Numbered from the stretch's first letter, positions 38,211 to 50,039 are shown. The stretch: 64,000 bases of DNA from an uncultured Curtobacterium sp. (GCA_913778205.1 CAJYUW010000031.1:1-64000), one strand, 5' to 3'. Numbers and translations: made by a program. Notes: generated by a model from the letters alone, not told the origin.

Positions 38211-38858
38211 GTGTTCCAGTACGTCGTGGAGCGATGGGACCAGATCTGGTTCTCGTCGTGGCAGCACTTCTCACTGGTGGTCCAGTGCGTCGTGCTCGCC
38301 ACCGTCATCGCCGTGGTGCTCGCCGCACTCGTCTACCGCATCCCCGGACTCCGGACCGCCGCGAACGAGGTGTCGACCGTGGGTCTGACCCTCCCGTCGT
38401 TCGCGGTGATCGGCCTGCTGCTCGTGCCGCTCGGCTTCGGCGTCGTCCCGTCCGTGGTGACCGTGACGTTCTTCGCCGCGCTGCCGATCCTCCGGAACGC
38501 GGTCGTCGGGCTCGGCGAGATCCCGGACACCGTCGTCGAGTCCGCCCGTGGCATCGGCATGGGGCGCTTCCGCACGCTCGTGCAGGTCGAGCTGCCGATG
38601 GCGTGGCCGATCATCCTCACCGGCGTCCGGGTGTCCGCGCAGATGGTGATGGGTGTCGCCGCGGTCGCCGCCTACGCGCTCGGCCCCGGGCTCGGCGGCT
38701 TCATCTTCTCCGGTCTGTCCCGACTCGGCGGCGCGAACGCCCTCAACTCCGTGGTCGTCGGCACCGTGGGCGTGGTCGTCCTCGCCCTGGTCCTCGACCT
38801 CCTGCTCCTCGGCCTCGGCCGTCTGACCATCTCGCGAGGTATCCGTGTCCAGCACTGA
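38211..38858 (+). CDS. OpuB/OpuC-type ABC importer permease 1
   Basis: A 215-residue permease with about five membrane helices and the BPD_transp_1 signature (GIGMGRFRTLVQVELPMAWPIILTG) that contacts the ATPase. GTG 38211 has AGGAAGGAG nine bases upstream. It is the first gene of a four-gene operon for glycine betaine, choline, carnitine or proline betaine uptake. It overlaps the ATPase start by 14 bp. Confidence 0.93.
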   Translation: MFQYVVERWDQIWFSSWQHFSLVVQCVVLATVIAVVLAALVYRIPGLRTAANEVSTVGLTLPSFAVIGLLLVPLGFGVVPSVVTVTFFAALPILRNAVVGLGEIPDTVVESARGIGMGRFRTLVQVELPMAWPIILTGVRVSAQMVMGVAAVAAYALGPGLGGFIFSGLSRLGGANALNSVVVGTVGVVVLALVLDLLLLGLGRLTISRGIRVQH

Positions 38859-40164
38859 ACGCACCAGCTCCGACCACGCCAGCGCTGCCCACACCGGCAC
38901 CGGCGCCGTCGACCCCGCCGTCACCGGGCGCGGCATCCTGCTCGACGAGGTCACGAAGCGCTACCCCGGCCAGGCGAAGCCTGCGGTCGACGGCATCACG
39001 CTCGAGATCCCGGCCGGCAAGGTCGTCATGCTCGTCGGCCCGTCCGGCTGCGGCAAGACCACGACGCTGAAGATGATCAACCGCCTCATCGAGCCCACCG
39101 AGGGGCGCATCGTCGTGGGCGAGGACGACGTCACGAACATCGACGGCGACGAGCTGCGTCGACGCATGGGCTACGTCATCCAGGCCGGCGGGCTCTTCCC
39201 GCACATGACCGTCGCGGCGAACATCGCGATCGTGCCGAAGATGCTCGGCTGGTCGAAGGAGAAGATCGCCGCCCGCGTCGACGAGCTGCTCGACCTGGTC
39301 TCGCTCGACCCGGACACCTACCGCGACCGCTACCCCCGCGAGCTCTCCGGCGGGCAGCAGCAGCGCGTCGGGGTGGCCAGGGCGCTCGCCGCCGACCCGC
39401 CCGTCCTCCTCATGGACGAGCCGTTCGGCGCCGTCGACCCGATCACCCGGCAGCGGCTGCAGGACGAGCTGCTCCGCATCCAGGAGGAGCTGCACAAGAC
39501 GATCGTCATCGTCACGCACGACTTCGACGAGGCCGTGAAGCTCGGCGACTGGATCGTCGTGTTCTCCGAGGGCGCCCACATCGTGCAGTACGACACCCCG
39601 GAGCGCATCCTCGCCGAGCCCGCGAACGAGTTCGTGGAGAACTTCATCGGGTCGGGCGCGGGGCTCAAGCAGCTCACGCTCAACCGGGTGCGGGACGTCG
39701 AGGTCGAGTCGGCCGTGACGTGCTCCCCCGGCGAGGAGGCGAAGGCCGTCCTGCAGCGCATGCGCGAGGGCGGCGGGCACGGGCACGCCGTCGTGGTCGA
39801 CCGCCGTCAGCGCCCGATCGGCTGGCCGACCCGTCGGCAGATCGAGCGCCTCGAGCGCATCCCCGAGGGAATCGAGCCGAACCTGCCCGTCGTCGGCGAG
39901 GCCGCGACCCTCAACGACGCGCTCGACACCATGCTCGTCTCGAGTGCCGGTGCCGCGCTCGTGACCGGGCGTCGCGACGCCTTCCGCGGGGTCATCACCG
40001 TCGAGACCGTCATGGACGCCATCACCCGGTCGCGGGCGGCCGCGGCCGAGCAGCAGGCCTACACCCCGGTCGGCACGAACACGAACCCGATCGAGACGAT
40101 GCCGTCCGCACCGGCGCCCGTCGCCGCACCGGTCGCCGCCGAGACGGAGCGCGCCGATGGCTGA
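38845..40164 (+). CDS. OpuB/OpuC-type ABC importer ATPase with CBS domains
   Basis: A 439-residue ATPase. Walker A GPSGCGKTT, signature LSGGQQQR, Walker B LLMDEPFGAVD and H-loop VTHD are intact; MGYVIQAGGLFPHMTV is typical of ProV/OpuCA. After the ATPase domain (about 30-275) a CBS pair (about 285-400) follows, the ionic-strength sensor in OpuA-type systems. The C terminus has a 40-residue Ala/Pro tail. GTG start. Confidence 0.95.
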   Translation: MSSTERTSSDHASAAHTGTGAVDPAVTGRGILLDEVTKRYPGQAKPAVDGITLEIPAGKVVMLVGPSGCGKTTTLKMINRLIEPTEGRIVVGEDDVTNIDGDELRRRMGYVIQAGGLFPHMTVAANIAIVPKMLGWSKEKIAARVDELLDLVSLDPDTYRDRYPRELSGGQQQRVGVARALAADPPVLLMDEPFGAVDPITRQRLQDELLRIQEELHKTIVIVTHDFDEAVKLGDWIVVFSEGAHIVQYDTPERILAEPANEFVENFIGSGAGLKQLTLNRVRDVEVESAVTCSPGEEAKAVLQRMREGGGHGHAVVVDRRQRPIGWPTRRQIERLERIPEGIEPNLPVVGEAATLNDALDTMLVSSAGAALVTGRRDAFRGVITVETVMDAITRSRAAAAEQQAYTPVGTNTNPIETMPSAPAPVAAPVAAETERADG

Positions 40165-40921
40165 CGTCGTCGCCGCCGTCTCCGACCGTCCGACGCGCAT
40201 CTCGTGGCGCGGGCTCGTCGTCCAGCCGGTCGTCATCGTGCTGGTCCTCGTGGCCTTCGCCGTCTGGCTGAACACCGCGGCCCTGACCCCGACCGAGCGC
40301 ACGACGCTCAACCCGGCGGACATCCTCGCGCTCACCGGGCAGCACCTGTACCTGACGCTCGCGTCGACGGTCATCGTGCTCCTGATCGGCATCCCGCTCG
40401 GCGTGCTGCTCACCCGTGGGCCGTTCCGCCGGGCGAGCGGTGCGATCCTCGCCGTGGCGAACGTCGGGCAGGCGGCTCCGGCCGTCGGCCTCGTGGTGCT
40501 GCTCGCCGCGTGGCTCGGCTTCAACTCCTGGGCCGCGATCGTCGCCCTCGTCCTCTACGCGATCCTCCCGGTGCTCCGGAACACCATCATCGGCATCGAG
40601 AGCGTCGACCAGCGGCTCGTCGAGGCCGGTCGCGGGATGGGCATGAGCGCTGCGTCCGTCCTGTTCACGGTCGAGCTCCCGCTCGCGGTCCCGGTCATGC
40701 TCGCCGGCATCCGCACCGCCCTCGTGCTGCTCGTCGGCTCCGCGGCCCTCGCCACCTTCATCGGCGCCGGCGGGCTCGGGCTGCTCATCACGACGGGCGT
40801 GAACCTCTTCCTGCCGAAGGTGCTCGTGTCCGGGGCGCTCCTGATCGCGCTCCTCGCCCTGTCCATCGACTGGGTGGGCCGGGTCGTCGAGACCGTCGCA
40901 CGACCGAAGGGACTCCGATGA
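40157..40921 (+). CDS. OpuB/OpuC-type ABC importer permease 2
   Basis: A 254-residue permease with an N-terminal extension and about six helices; GRGMGMSAASVLFTVELPLAVPVMLAGI is the EAA-loop signature. It overlaps the ATPase by eight bases and the binding protein by ATGA. Two different permease subunits plus one lipoprotein define the OpuB/OpuC layout. Confidence 0.95.
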   Translation: MADVVAAVSDRPTRISWRGLVVQPVVIVLVLVAFAVWLNTAALTPTERTTLNPADILALTGQHLYLTLASTVIVLLIGIPLGVLLTRGPFRRASGAILAVANVGQAAPAVGLVVLLAAWLGFNSWAAIVALVLYAILPVLRNTIIGIESVDQRLVEAGRGMGMSAASVLFTVELPLAVPVMLAGIRTALVLLVGSAALATFIGAGGLGLLITTGVNLFLPKVLVSGALLIALLALSIDWVGRVVETVARPKGLR

Positions 40922-41913
40922 AGCGCCGCTCCGTCGCCGCCGCCGTCCTCGCGGGGGCATCCGCCCTCGTCCTGACCGGCTGCGGCCTGCAACCCGCCGC
41001 GTCGTTCGTGCCCGCCGCGGGCCCCGGCACCATCCACCGCATCGACGACCTGCCGGCCGGCGCGCACATCACCGTGACGTCGAAGAACTTCACCGAGCAG
41101 CTCGTGCTCGGGAAGATCGCCGTGCTCGCCGCCAAGGCCGCCGGGTTCGACGTCACCGACGAGACGAACGTGCCGGGCAGCGTCGCCGTCCGCCAGCTCA
41201 TGACCGGGCACGAGGCCGACATGACGTACGAGTACACCGGCACCGCGTGGCTGACCTACATGGGCCACGACGCGGGCATCCCGGACAAGCAGGAGCAGTA
41301 CGAGGCCGTCCGGGACGAGGACGCCGGCAACGGCCTGACGTGGCTGCCGCCCGCGCCGATGAACAACACGTACGCGTTCGCGGTGCGCGAGGAGGCCGTC
41401 AAGGAGCTCGGCGGCATCACGAAGCTCTCGCAGATCGCCGACCTACCGGCCGACCAGCGCACCTTCTGCGTCGAGTCCGAGTTCAACTCGCGTTCCGACG
41501 GCTTCAAGCCGATGCTGAAGAAGTACGGCCTGCAGATCGGCGGATCGGGCGAGGACGCGATCCCCTCGGGCAACGTCGACATCCTCGACACCGGCACGGT
41601 CTACACCGCGACCGACCGCGGCAAGTGCAACTTCGGCGAGGTCTTCACGACGGACGGCCGGATCAAGTCGCTCGGCCTGGAGGTGCTCGAGGACGACCGC
41701 GGGTTCTTCCCGGCCTACAACGTCGCGCCCGTGCTCGCCACGAAGACGCTGGAGGAGTACCCGCAGCTCGCCGACGTGTACGACCAGATCTCCCCGAAGC
41801 TGACGGACGCCGTCCTGCAGGAGCTCAACCGTCAGGTCGACGTCGAGGGCCGCGAACCCGCGGACGTCGCCTTCGACTGGATGACGAAGGAAGGCTTCAT
41901 CAGCAAGGGCTGA
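40918..41913 (+). CDS. OpuBC/OsmX-type compatible-solute-binding lipoprotein
   Basis: A 331-residue extracytoplasmic substrate-binding protein. The signal peptide ends in lipobox LTGC (Cys21). VTSKNFTEQLVLGKI, the start of the OpuAC domain, and YEYTGTAW are family hallmarks. It captures quaternary amines for the permease pair. It ends 12 bp before a hairpin terminator. Confidence 0.95.
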   Translation: MKRRSVAAAVLAGASALVLTGCGLQPAASFVPAAGPGTIHRIDDLPAGAHITVTSKNFTEQLVLGKIAVLAAKAAGFDVTDETNVPGSVAVRQLMTGHEADMTYEYTGTAWLTYMGHDAGIPDKQEQYEAVRDEDAGNGLTWLPPAPMNNTYAFAVREEAVKELGGITKLSQIADLPADQRTFCVESEFNSRSDGFKPMLKKYGLQIGGSGEDAIPSGNVDILDTGTVYTATDRGKCNFGEVFTTDGRIKSLGLEVLEDDRGFFPAYNVAPVLATKTLEEYPQLADVYDQISPKLTDAVLQELNRQVDVEGREPADVAFDWMTKEGFISKG

Positions 41914-41924
41914 CGCGACCACGA

Positions 41925-41972
41925 GACGGACGGGAGGCGCGGTGCGAGCTGGCACCGCGCCTCCCGTCCGTC
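41925..41972. terminator. Repeat-family hairpin terminator, copy 5 with compensatory change
   Basis: Perfect 21-bp arms (41925-41945, 41952-41972), loop GAGCTG. The arm reads GGACGGGAGGCGCGGTGC: C to G relative to other copies, compensated in the opposite arm. Between convergent genes ending at 41913 and 41991. Confidence 0.82.
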
Positions 41973-41990
41973 ACCCGCTCGCGTGGACCG

Positions 41991-42605
41991 TCAGGCCGCC
42001 GCGATCCGCGACGCCGTGTCACGGATCAGCGCGACCACGTGGGCGCGGACCTCGTCCGCGCTCTCGCCCTCCTGGCGTGCCGCGCTCCGCAGCGCGGTCA
42101 TGCACATGCCGAGGAGCATCTCGGCGGCCTGGGTGGTGGCGGCCTCCGGGCCCCATGCCGGGTCGCGCGCCAGCACGGTGCGGACCGCACCGACCATCGC
42201 CTCGGACACCGTCGTCATCCGGGAGACCTGCCGCCGCATCAGCTGCGGGAACCGCACGACGAGCTCCTTGCGGGCCGTGCGCTCGGTCTCGTCGGCGAAC
42301 GTGTCACCGAACACGAGGAACGCGAGGTCGACGACGGCCTGGGCAGCCGGCTCCCCCGCGACCGCCTCGAGGTGCGTCGCCAACGTGTCCGCCGACAGGT
42401 CGAGCTCGGTGTGCCCGAGGACGGCGTCCTCCTTGGAGTCGAAGTAGTTGAAGAACGTCCGGGGCGAGATGTCCGCACGCGCGGCGATCTGCTCGATCGT
42501 GGTGTGGTCGATCTCGTGCTCGAGCGCCAGCGACCGGGCGGACTCGGCGATGCGTCGTCGCGTCTCGATGCGCTTCCGGTCGCGCAGACCCAGTGTCTCG
42601 GGCAT
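41991..42605 (-). CDS. TetR-family transcriptional regulator
   Basis: A 204-residue regulator with an N-terminal TetR domain: RIETRRRIAESARSLALEHEID, TTIEQIAARADISPRTFFNYFDSKED. The C-terminal ligand domain is typical length. ATG 42605 lies six bases from TACAGT (42612-42617). It is divergent from the acetyltransferase at 42663, a plausible target. Confidence 0.92.
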   Translation of the reverse strand: MPETLGLRDRKRIETRRRIAESARSLALEHEIDHTTIEQIAARADISPRTFFNYFDSKEDAVLGHTELDLSADTLATHLEAVAGEPAAQAVVDLAFLVFGDTFADETERTARKELVVRFPQLMRRQVSRMTTVSEAMVGAVRTVLARDPAWGPEAATTQAAEMLLGMCMTALRSAARQEGESADEVRAHVVALIRDTASRIAAA

Positions 42606-42662
42606 GCCACGACTGTATCCGTCGGCGGACGCGGGGGCGACGTCGTGCATAGTGTCGGGTCC

Positions 42663-43190
42663 GTGGCGGCGTTCGGACGGGACCTCGGGGACGGGTGCAC
42701 GCTGACGCTGCGCGACCTCACGACCGTCGAGCCGCTGCACGCCCTGGTGGCCGCGAACCTCGACCGGCTCCGGGCCGCGGAGCCCTGGGCGTGGCAGGAG
42801 CAGAGCGTCGACACGATCGCGATGCACACCGAGCACCTGCTCGGGCAGTACGCGATGGACCGCTCGCTGCCGTGCGTCATCCGGTCGGACGACCGCGTCG
42901 TCGGGGCGGCCTCGCTCGCGTTCGACCCGTACCTCGGGCAGGCGTCGCTCGGCTACTGGATCGACGCCGGACTGGAGGGGCGGGGCATCGTCCGCCGGAC
43001 CGCCACGGTGCTCGTCGGCGTCGCCCGGGCGCGCGGGTGCGCACGGGTCGAGGTCCGGACGGCGGTGCACAACGTCCGGAGTCGCGGGCTCGCCGAGCGG
43101 CTCGGCTTCGTGCACGAGGGGACGCTGCGCAGCGGGATGCCGCTCGGGCCGCGGCGCGTCGACGTGGCGGTGTACGGGCTGGTGCTCTGA
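42663..43190 (+). CDS. GNAT-family N-acetyltransferase (RimJ/RimL-like)
   Basis: A 175-residue acetyltransferase. GQASLGYWIDAGLEGRGIVRRTATVLVGVA is the acetyl-CoA-binding motif A region of RimJ/RimL-type GNATs; VHNVRSRGLAERLGFVHEGTLR is motif B. GTG 42663 follows TAGTGT by seven bases; an in-frame GTG at 42645 is a less likely start. Substrate could be a protein N terminus or small amine. Confidence 0.85.
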   Translation: MAAFGRDLGDGCTLTLRDLTTVEPLHALVAANLDRLRAAEPWAWQEQSVDTIAMHTEHLLGQYAMDRSLPCVIRSDDRVVGAASLAFDPYLGQASLGYWIDAGLEGRGIVRRTATVLVGVARARGCARVEVRTAVHNVRSRGLAERLGFVHEGTLRSGMPLGPRRVDVAVYGLVL

Positions 43191-43258
43191 CGCGTGCGGG
43201 CTGCGCCGCTGCGCCGCGGTGCGGCGGCGTCGGGCTGCGCCGTGGTGCGCTTCGCGTC

Positions 43259-43320
43259 CGCACAACCGAAGTCACAGCGAACCGCGGTTCTCCGCGGTTC
43301 CGAGCGCCTTTGGTTGTGCG
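43259..43320. repeat. 62-nt inverted-repeat element, copy 1
   Basis: Begins CGCACAACCGAAGTCAC and ends TTTGGTTGTGCG, with inner arms GAACCGCGG / CCGCGGTTC. Same length and termini as the element at 58644-58705. It lies between convergent gene ends (43190, 43356) and may act as a terminator. Confidence 0.75.
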
Positions 43321-43355
43321 GCGTGCAGCGCCGAGCGCCGACCGCCGCCGTCGTG

Positions 43356-44406
<1,051 letters not shown>

Positions 44407-44488
44407 CGGGCTCGGTCCGCCCGGTCGCGGTCACGGCGGTCAGCTCGGGCGCCTGCGTGATCTGAAGCCCTCCGCACCTCGGTGTCCC

Positions 44489-44494
44489 TAGGCT
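44489..44494 (+). promoter_or_regulatory. TAGGCT -10 element, leaderless start
   Basis: Ends seven bases before the ATG at 44502. Confidence 0.5.
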
Positions 44495-44501
44495 CTGGTG
44501 C

Positions 44502-45947
44502 ATGGTGGACGCGGTGGTGGTCGGAGCAGGGCCGAACGGACTCGCGGCGGCGGTGACGCTCGCGCGCGCCGGTCTCAGCGTCGAGGTGGTCGAACGGAAC
44601 GACACCATCGGCGGGGGAGCCCGGACCGCGGAGCTCACCCTGCCCGGCTTCCACCACGATGTCTGCTCGGCCGTGCACCCGCTGGCGCTCCAGTCCGCGT
44701 TCTTCCGCGCGTTCCGGCTCGAGGACCGGATCGAGCTCCGCCTGCCGGAGGTGCAGTACGGTCACCCGCTCGACGGCGGCCGTGCCGGCATCGCCCACCG
44801 GGACGTCGCGGAGACCGCCGCCGGACTGGGCGTGGACGGCCCGGCCTTCCACCAGCTGATGGCCCCGCTGGCCCGGCGGTCCGACCAGGTCGCCGACTTC
44901 GCGACCGACGCCCTCCTGCACGTCCCGCGGCACCCGGTGACCGTCGCGCGGTTCGGGCTCCGTGCGCTCGAACAGGGGACCCGCGCCTGGAACGCCCGGT
45001 TCCGTGAGGACGTGGCGCCCGCGATGCTGACCGGTGTCGCCGCACACTCGATCCAGCACATCCCGTCGTTGTCCACCGCCGCCGCGGCGCTGTCGCTGGG
45101 CGCCTACGCCCACGCCCGCGGCTGGCCGGTGCCGATCGGCGGGAGCCAGGCGATCGTGGACGCGCTCGCCGCGGACCTCCTCGCGCACGGCGGCACGATC
45201 GAGACCGGCCGCGAGGTCACGAGCCTCGGCGACCTCACGCCCGCGAGGGCCGTGTTCTTCGACACGAGCGTCCCGGGCATGCTCCGGATCGCGGGGAAGC
45301 AGATCCCGACCCCGAAGCGGGGCGCGCTCCGTCGTTTCCGGTTCGGCAACGCGGCGGCGAAGGTCGACTTCGCCCTGTCCGGGCCGGTGCCGTGGGAGAA
45401 CGAGCTGCTCCGGAAGGCGGGCACGGTGCACATCGGCGGGACGCGTGCGGAGATCGCGGCGGCCGAGGGTGCGGTGGCCCGCGGGCAGCACGCCGAGCGC
45501 CCGTACGTCCTGGGGTCGGAGCCGACGGTCGTCGACCCGGGACGAGCGCCCGAGGGGAAGCACGTGTTCTGGGCGTACGCGCACGTCCCCGCCGGGTCGG
45601 ACGTCGACCAGACCGAGGCGGTCACCCGGCAGATCGAACGATTCGCGCCGGGGTTCCGCGACCTCGTCCTGCACGCGTCCAGCCGGACCGCGGTCGAGAT
45701 GGCCGAGTACAACCCGAACTACGAGCGTGGCGACATCGCCGCGGGGGCCGCGAGTTTCTGGCAGCTCGTCAAGCGCCCGGTCCTGTCGTCGGACCCGTGG
45801 CGGATGGGCGGCGGCATGTATCTCGCCTCGCAGAGCGCGGCGCCGGGGCCCGGTGTGCACGGCATGGCCGGCTGGCACGCCGCGAAGAGCGCGCTGCGGC
45901 ACACGTTCGGCCTGCCCGTCGACGTCGATCTCGCACCGGAGGACTGA
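44502..45947 (+). CDS. NAD(P)/FAD-dependent oxidoreductase, phytoene-desaturase-like
   Basis: A 481-residue flavoprotein. VVVGAGPNGLAAAVTLARAGLSVEVVERND is the FAD dinucleotide-binding start, followed by the CrtI-like GGGARTAEL. The C-terminal PGPGVHGMAGWHAAKSAL is the typical flavin-contact motif of the family. Because no other carotenoid genes are near, a role as a desaturase or isomerase of some other lipid is equally likely. The next gene begins three bases after its stop. Confidence 0.88.
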   Translation: MVDAVVVGAGPNGLAAAVTLARAGLSVEVVERNDTIGGGARTAELTLPGFHHDVCSAVHPLALQSAFFRAFRLEDRIELRLPEVQYGHPLDGGRAGIAHRDVAETAAGLGVDGPAFHQLMAPLARRSDQVADFATDALLHVPRHPVTVARFGLRALEQGTRAWNARFREDVAPAMLTGVAAHSIQHIPSLSTAAAALSLGAYAHARGWPVPIGGSQAIVDALAADLLAHGGTIETGREVTSLGDLTPARAVFFDTSVPGMLRIAGKQIPTPKRGALRRFRFGNAAAKVDFALSGPVPWENELLRKAGTVHIGGTRAEIAAAEGAVARGQHAERPYVLGSEPTVVDPGRAPEGKHVFWAYAHVPAGSDVDQTEAVTRQIERFAPGFRDLVLHASSRTAVEMAEYNPNYERGDIAAGAASFWQLVKRPVLSSDPWRMGGGMYLASQSAAPGPGVHGMAGWHAAKSALRHTFGLPVDVDLAPED

Positions 45948-45950
45948 CCC

Positions 45951-46397
45951 GTGGCGAAGAACGTCCGCATCATGCACTGCCGGCCCGAGGACGTCTTCGA
46001 CGTCCTCGGCGACGGCTGGCTGTTCCCGACGTGGGTGGTCGGAGCCTCCCGGATGCGCGACCAGGACCCGGGGTGGCCGGCGGTCGGTACGCGGATCCAC
46101 CACTCGTTCGGTGTGTGGCCGCTCGTCGTCGACGACACCACGACCGTGGAACGCTGGGACCCGCCCCGCGCGATGACGGTCCGGCCGGAGGGCTGGCCCA
46201 TCGGAGAGGCCCGGGTCGCGTTGACGGTCGAGGAGCACCGACGTGGCTGCCGGGTCACGATCGTCGAGGACGCGATCGCCGGGCCCGGGTCACACGTCCC
46301 CGACGTCCTGATGCAGCCGGCGATCTGGCTGCGGAACCGCGAGACGCTGCGGCGGCTCGGCTGGGTCGCGACCGGTCGCGCCGATCGCGACGCGTAG
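45951..46397 (+). CDS. SRPBCC-family protein (polyketide cyclase/dehydrase-like)
   Basis: A 148-residue START-like fold protein: PEDVFDVLGDGWLFPTWVVGASRMRD at the N terminus and a C-terminal helix. The family binds hydrophobic ligands. GTG 45951 lies three bases after the oxidoreductase stop, so they are co-transcribed. It ends before a hairpin terminator. Confidence 0.85.
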   Translation: MAKNVRIMHCRPEDVFDVLGDGWLFPTWVVGASRMRDQDPGWPAVGTRIHHSFGVWPLVVDDTTTVERWDPPRAMTVRPEGWPIGEARVALTVEEHRRGCRVTIVEDAIAGPGSHVPDVLMQPAIWLRNRETLRRLGWVATGRADRDA

Positions 46398-46413
46398 CGG
46401 GGCGCGACCAGGA

Positions 46414-46458
46414 GACGGCCTGGAGGCCCGTGGCGGCGCCGCCACGGGCCTCCCGTCC
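46414..46458. terminator. Repeat-family hairpin terminator, copy 6
   Basis: Arms 46414-46437 and 46438-46458. The right arm has GCCTCCCGTCC; the left the GGCCTGGAGGC variant also seen at 14532. Between convergent genes ending at 46397 and 46475. Confidence 0.75.
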
Positions 46459-46474
46459 GGAGCGACCGACGTCG

Positions 46475-47293
46475 CTACTCCGCGCGACTGAACTCGCTCG
46501 CGCGACGCACCTGGTCGTCGGTGAGGGCGACGCCCGTGTAGCGCTCGAACTGCCGCGCCGCCTGCAGGGCGATGACCTCGGCACCGGTGATGACGTGCTT
46601 GTCGGCCGCGCGGCCCGCGCGGACGAGCGGCGTCTCGGCGGGGAACGCGACGACGTCGAAGACGGTGTGCGCCGCGGCGATCCGGGCGTCCTCGAACGCG
46701 AGGGTGTCCTGGTCGCCACCGCGCATGCCGAGCGGTGTGACGTTCACGAGGACGTCGGCGTCGCCGGCGTCGCGCTCGTCGGCGACCCGCTCGTACCCGT
46801 ACTGCGCGGCGAGGGCCGGACCGGTCTCGTCGTTGCGGGCGACGACCGTGAGGTGCTCGAACCCGGCGCCGCGGAAGGCCGCCGTCACGGCCTTCGCCAT
46901 CCCGCCGGAGCCGCGGAGGAGCACGCGTGACGACCGGTCGACGTCGTGGCTCGCGAGCAGGGACGCCACGGCCTCGTAGTCGGTGTTCGACGCCGTGAGC
47001 ACGCCGTAGTCGTTCACGACGGTGTTGACGGACCGGATCGCCGCCGCCGACTCCTCGATGACGTCGACGAGCGGGATGATCGCCTCCTTGAACGGCATCG
47101 ACACCGAGCAGCCGCGGATGCCGAGCGCCCGGATGCCCGCGACGGCGCCGTCGAGGTCGGTGGTCGTGAACGCCTTGTAGAGGAAGTTCAGCCCGAGCTC
47201 GTCGTACAGGAAGTTGTGGAACCGGGTGCCGATGTTGCTCGGCCGGGCCGCCAGCGACATGCACACCTGCATGTCCTTGTTGAGGATGGGCAT
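46475..47293 (-). CDS. Shikimate 5-dehydrogenase-like protein (AroE family)
   Basis: A 272-residue AroE/YdiB-type enzyme. SVSMPFKE carries the catalytic lysine, NTVVNDYG and NTDYEA the substrate-binding Asn/Asp, and GSGGMAKA the NADP-binding loop. The first SxS motif reads MSLAARPSNIG, divergent from true AroE, so the substrate may be quinate or another polyol acid. ATG 47293; diverges from the quinone reductase at 47370. Confidence 0.85.
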   Translation of the reverse strand: MPILNKDMQVCMSLAARPSNIGTRFHNFLYDELGLNFLYKAFTTTDLDGAVAGIRALGIRGCSVSMPFKEAIIPLVDVIEESAAAIRSVNTVVNDYGVLTASNTDYEAVASLLASHDVDRSSRVLLRGSGGMAKAVTAAFRGAGFEHLTVVARNDETGPALAAQYGYERVADERDAGDADVLVNVTPLGMRGGDQDTLAFEDARIAAAHTVFDVVAFPAETPLVRAGRAADKHVITGAEVIALQAARQFERYTGVALTDDQVRRASEFSRAE

Positions 47294-47369
47294 GGCGACA
47301 GTCTCCCATGCTGGCACTGATGGAGCGGTCCATGTCCGCGCGGTCGCCCGTGGGCGTAGCGTCGTTCGC

Positions 47370-48308
47370 ATGGCAGAGATCCCCGAGACCATGCGCGCCG
47401 TCCGGTTCTCCGAGTGGGGGGACCGGTCCGTGCTGCACGTCGAGCAGGTCGCCGTCCCGCCGGTCGGTGCGGGCCGGGTGCTCGTCCGCGTGCGCGCCGC
47501 CGGGATCAACCCCGGGGAGGCCGCGATCCGCCAGGGCCTGTTCGACGACGAGGACCCGTCGAAGCTCCCGTCCGGCCAGGGCACGGACTTCGCGGGCGTC
47601 GTCGTGGCGGTCGGCGAGGGCGTGGACGGGGTCGACGAGGGCGAGGAGGTGCTCGGCTGGTCGTGGGAGCGGTCGAGCCACGCCGAGTACGTGTCGGTGC
47701 CCGCCGGCCAGGTCGTGCAGAAGCCGCACCTGCTCTCGTGGGAGGTCGCGGGCGGTCTCGACATCGTCGCGACGACCGCGGCCGCAGCCGTCCGTGCCGT
47801 GGACCCGAGGCCGGGGGAGACCGTCGTGGTCTCCGGTGCCGCCGGTGGCGTCGGGGGCTTCGTCACCCAGCTCCTCACGAACGAGGGCATCGACGTCATC
47901 GCGATCGCGTCCGAGGCGAACCACGACTGGCTCCGGTCGAAGGGCGCCCGACCGGTGGCGTACGGCGACGGACTGCGGGAGCGGGTCACCGAGCTCGCGA
48001 CGAACGGCGTCGACGCGCTCATCGACACGTACGGCCCGGAGTACGTGCACCTCGGCGTCGCGCTCGGGGTCCCCGTCGAGCGCATCGAGACCGTCATCGC
48101 GTTCGAGGCGGCGTCGGAGCTCGGGGCGAAGGCCTCCGGGAGCGCGGACACGGCGGACCCGGAGATCCTCGGGGCGCTCGCGCTGCAGGTCGCCGAGGGG
48201 GCCATCGAGGTCCCGATCGCCGCGATCTACCCGCTCGAGCGGGTACAGGACGCGTACGCCGAGCTCGAGCAGCGGCACACGCGCGGCAAGATCGTCCTCG
48301 TCCCGTAG
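47370..48308 (+). CDS. Zeta-crystallin-like NADP-dependent quinone oxidoreductase
   Basis: A 312-residue medium-chain (MDR) reductase without zinc ligands. MRAVRFSEWGD, GTDFAGVVVAVG and VVVSGAAGGVGGFVTQLL define the GroES-like and Rossmann domains. ATG 47370 follows TAGCGT by seven bases. Likely role: one-electron-safe reduction of quinones or enones. Confidence 0.9.
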   Translation: MAEIPETMRAVRFSEWGDRSVLHVEQVAVPPVGAGRVLVRVRAAGINPGEAAIRQGLFDDEDPSKLPSGQGTDFAGVVVAVGEGVDGVDEGEEVLGWSWERSSHAEYVSVPAGQVVQKPHLLSWEVAGGLDIVATTAAAAVRAVDPRPGETVVVSGAAGGVGGFVTQLLTNEGIDVIAIASEANHDWLRSKGARPVAYGDGLRERVTELATNGVDALIDTYGPEYVHLGVALGVPVERIETVIAFEAASELGAKASGSADTADPEILGALALQVAEGAIEVPIAAIYPLERVQDAYAELEQRHTRGKIVLVP

Positions 48309-48352
48309 GGCCCCGCGTCGTCGGTGCTGCACACCCGTCCGTCCGGACGGGC

Positions 48353-48358
48353 TAGGGT
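48353..48358 (+). promoter_or_regulatory. TAGGGT -10 element, leaderless start
   Basis: Ends six bases before the GTG at 48365. Confidence 0.5.
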
Positions 48359-48364
48359 TGCCGC

Positions 48365-49745
<1,381 letters not shown>

Positions 49746-49765
<20 letters not shown>

Positions 49766-50039
49766 CCCGCGCCGCGTCGACCCGCGCCGGGTCGACCCGC
49801 GCCGCGTCGACCCGCACTGCGTCGACCCGTACCTCGAGCCGTGCCTCGGTCGGGACGACCCGCGTTGCCCCGTCCGCGTCGAGCACCACGAGCGCGGTCG
49901 CTCCCGGGGTCGTGAGCTCGTCGACGACCGTGCCGACGTGGCGCTCGCCGCGGTCCTCGTAGCGGACGGTGGCGTTCACGGGGACCTCGTCGGCGGGGAC
50001 CTCCAGCCACGCGTCCTGCTCGTCGACCGTCCGTTGCAC
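49746..50039 (-). CDS. Small hypothetical protein with RVDA repeats
   Basis: A 97-residue soluble protein I do not recognise. The body is beta-rich ([20 protein letters not shown]). The last 30 residues are RVDA/RVDP pentad repeats encoded by a 15-bp tandem repeat. GTG 50039 follows GATGAT by six bases; a longer frame upstream is unlikely. The 3' end overlaps sdaA on the opposite strand by 20 bp. Confidence 0.6.
49761..49835. repeat. 15-bp tandem repeat (GTCGACCCGCGCCGC)
   Basis: Five units start at 49761, 49776, 49791, 49806 and 49821, forming the C-terminal codons of the leftward gene and touching the end of sdaA. Confidence 0.85.
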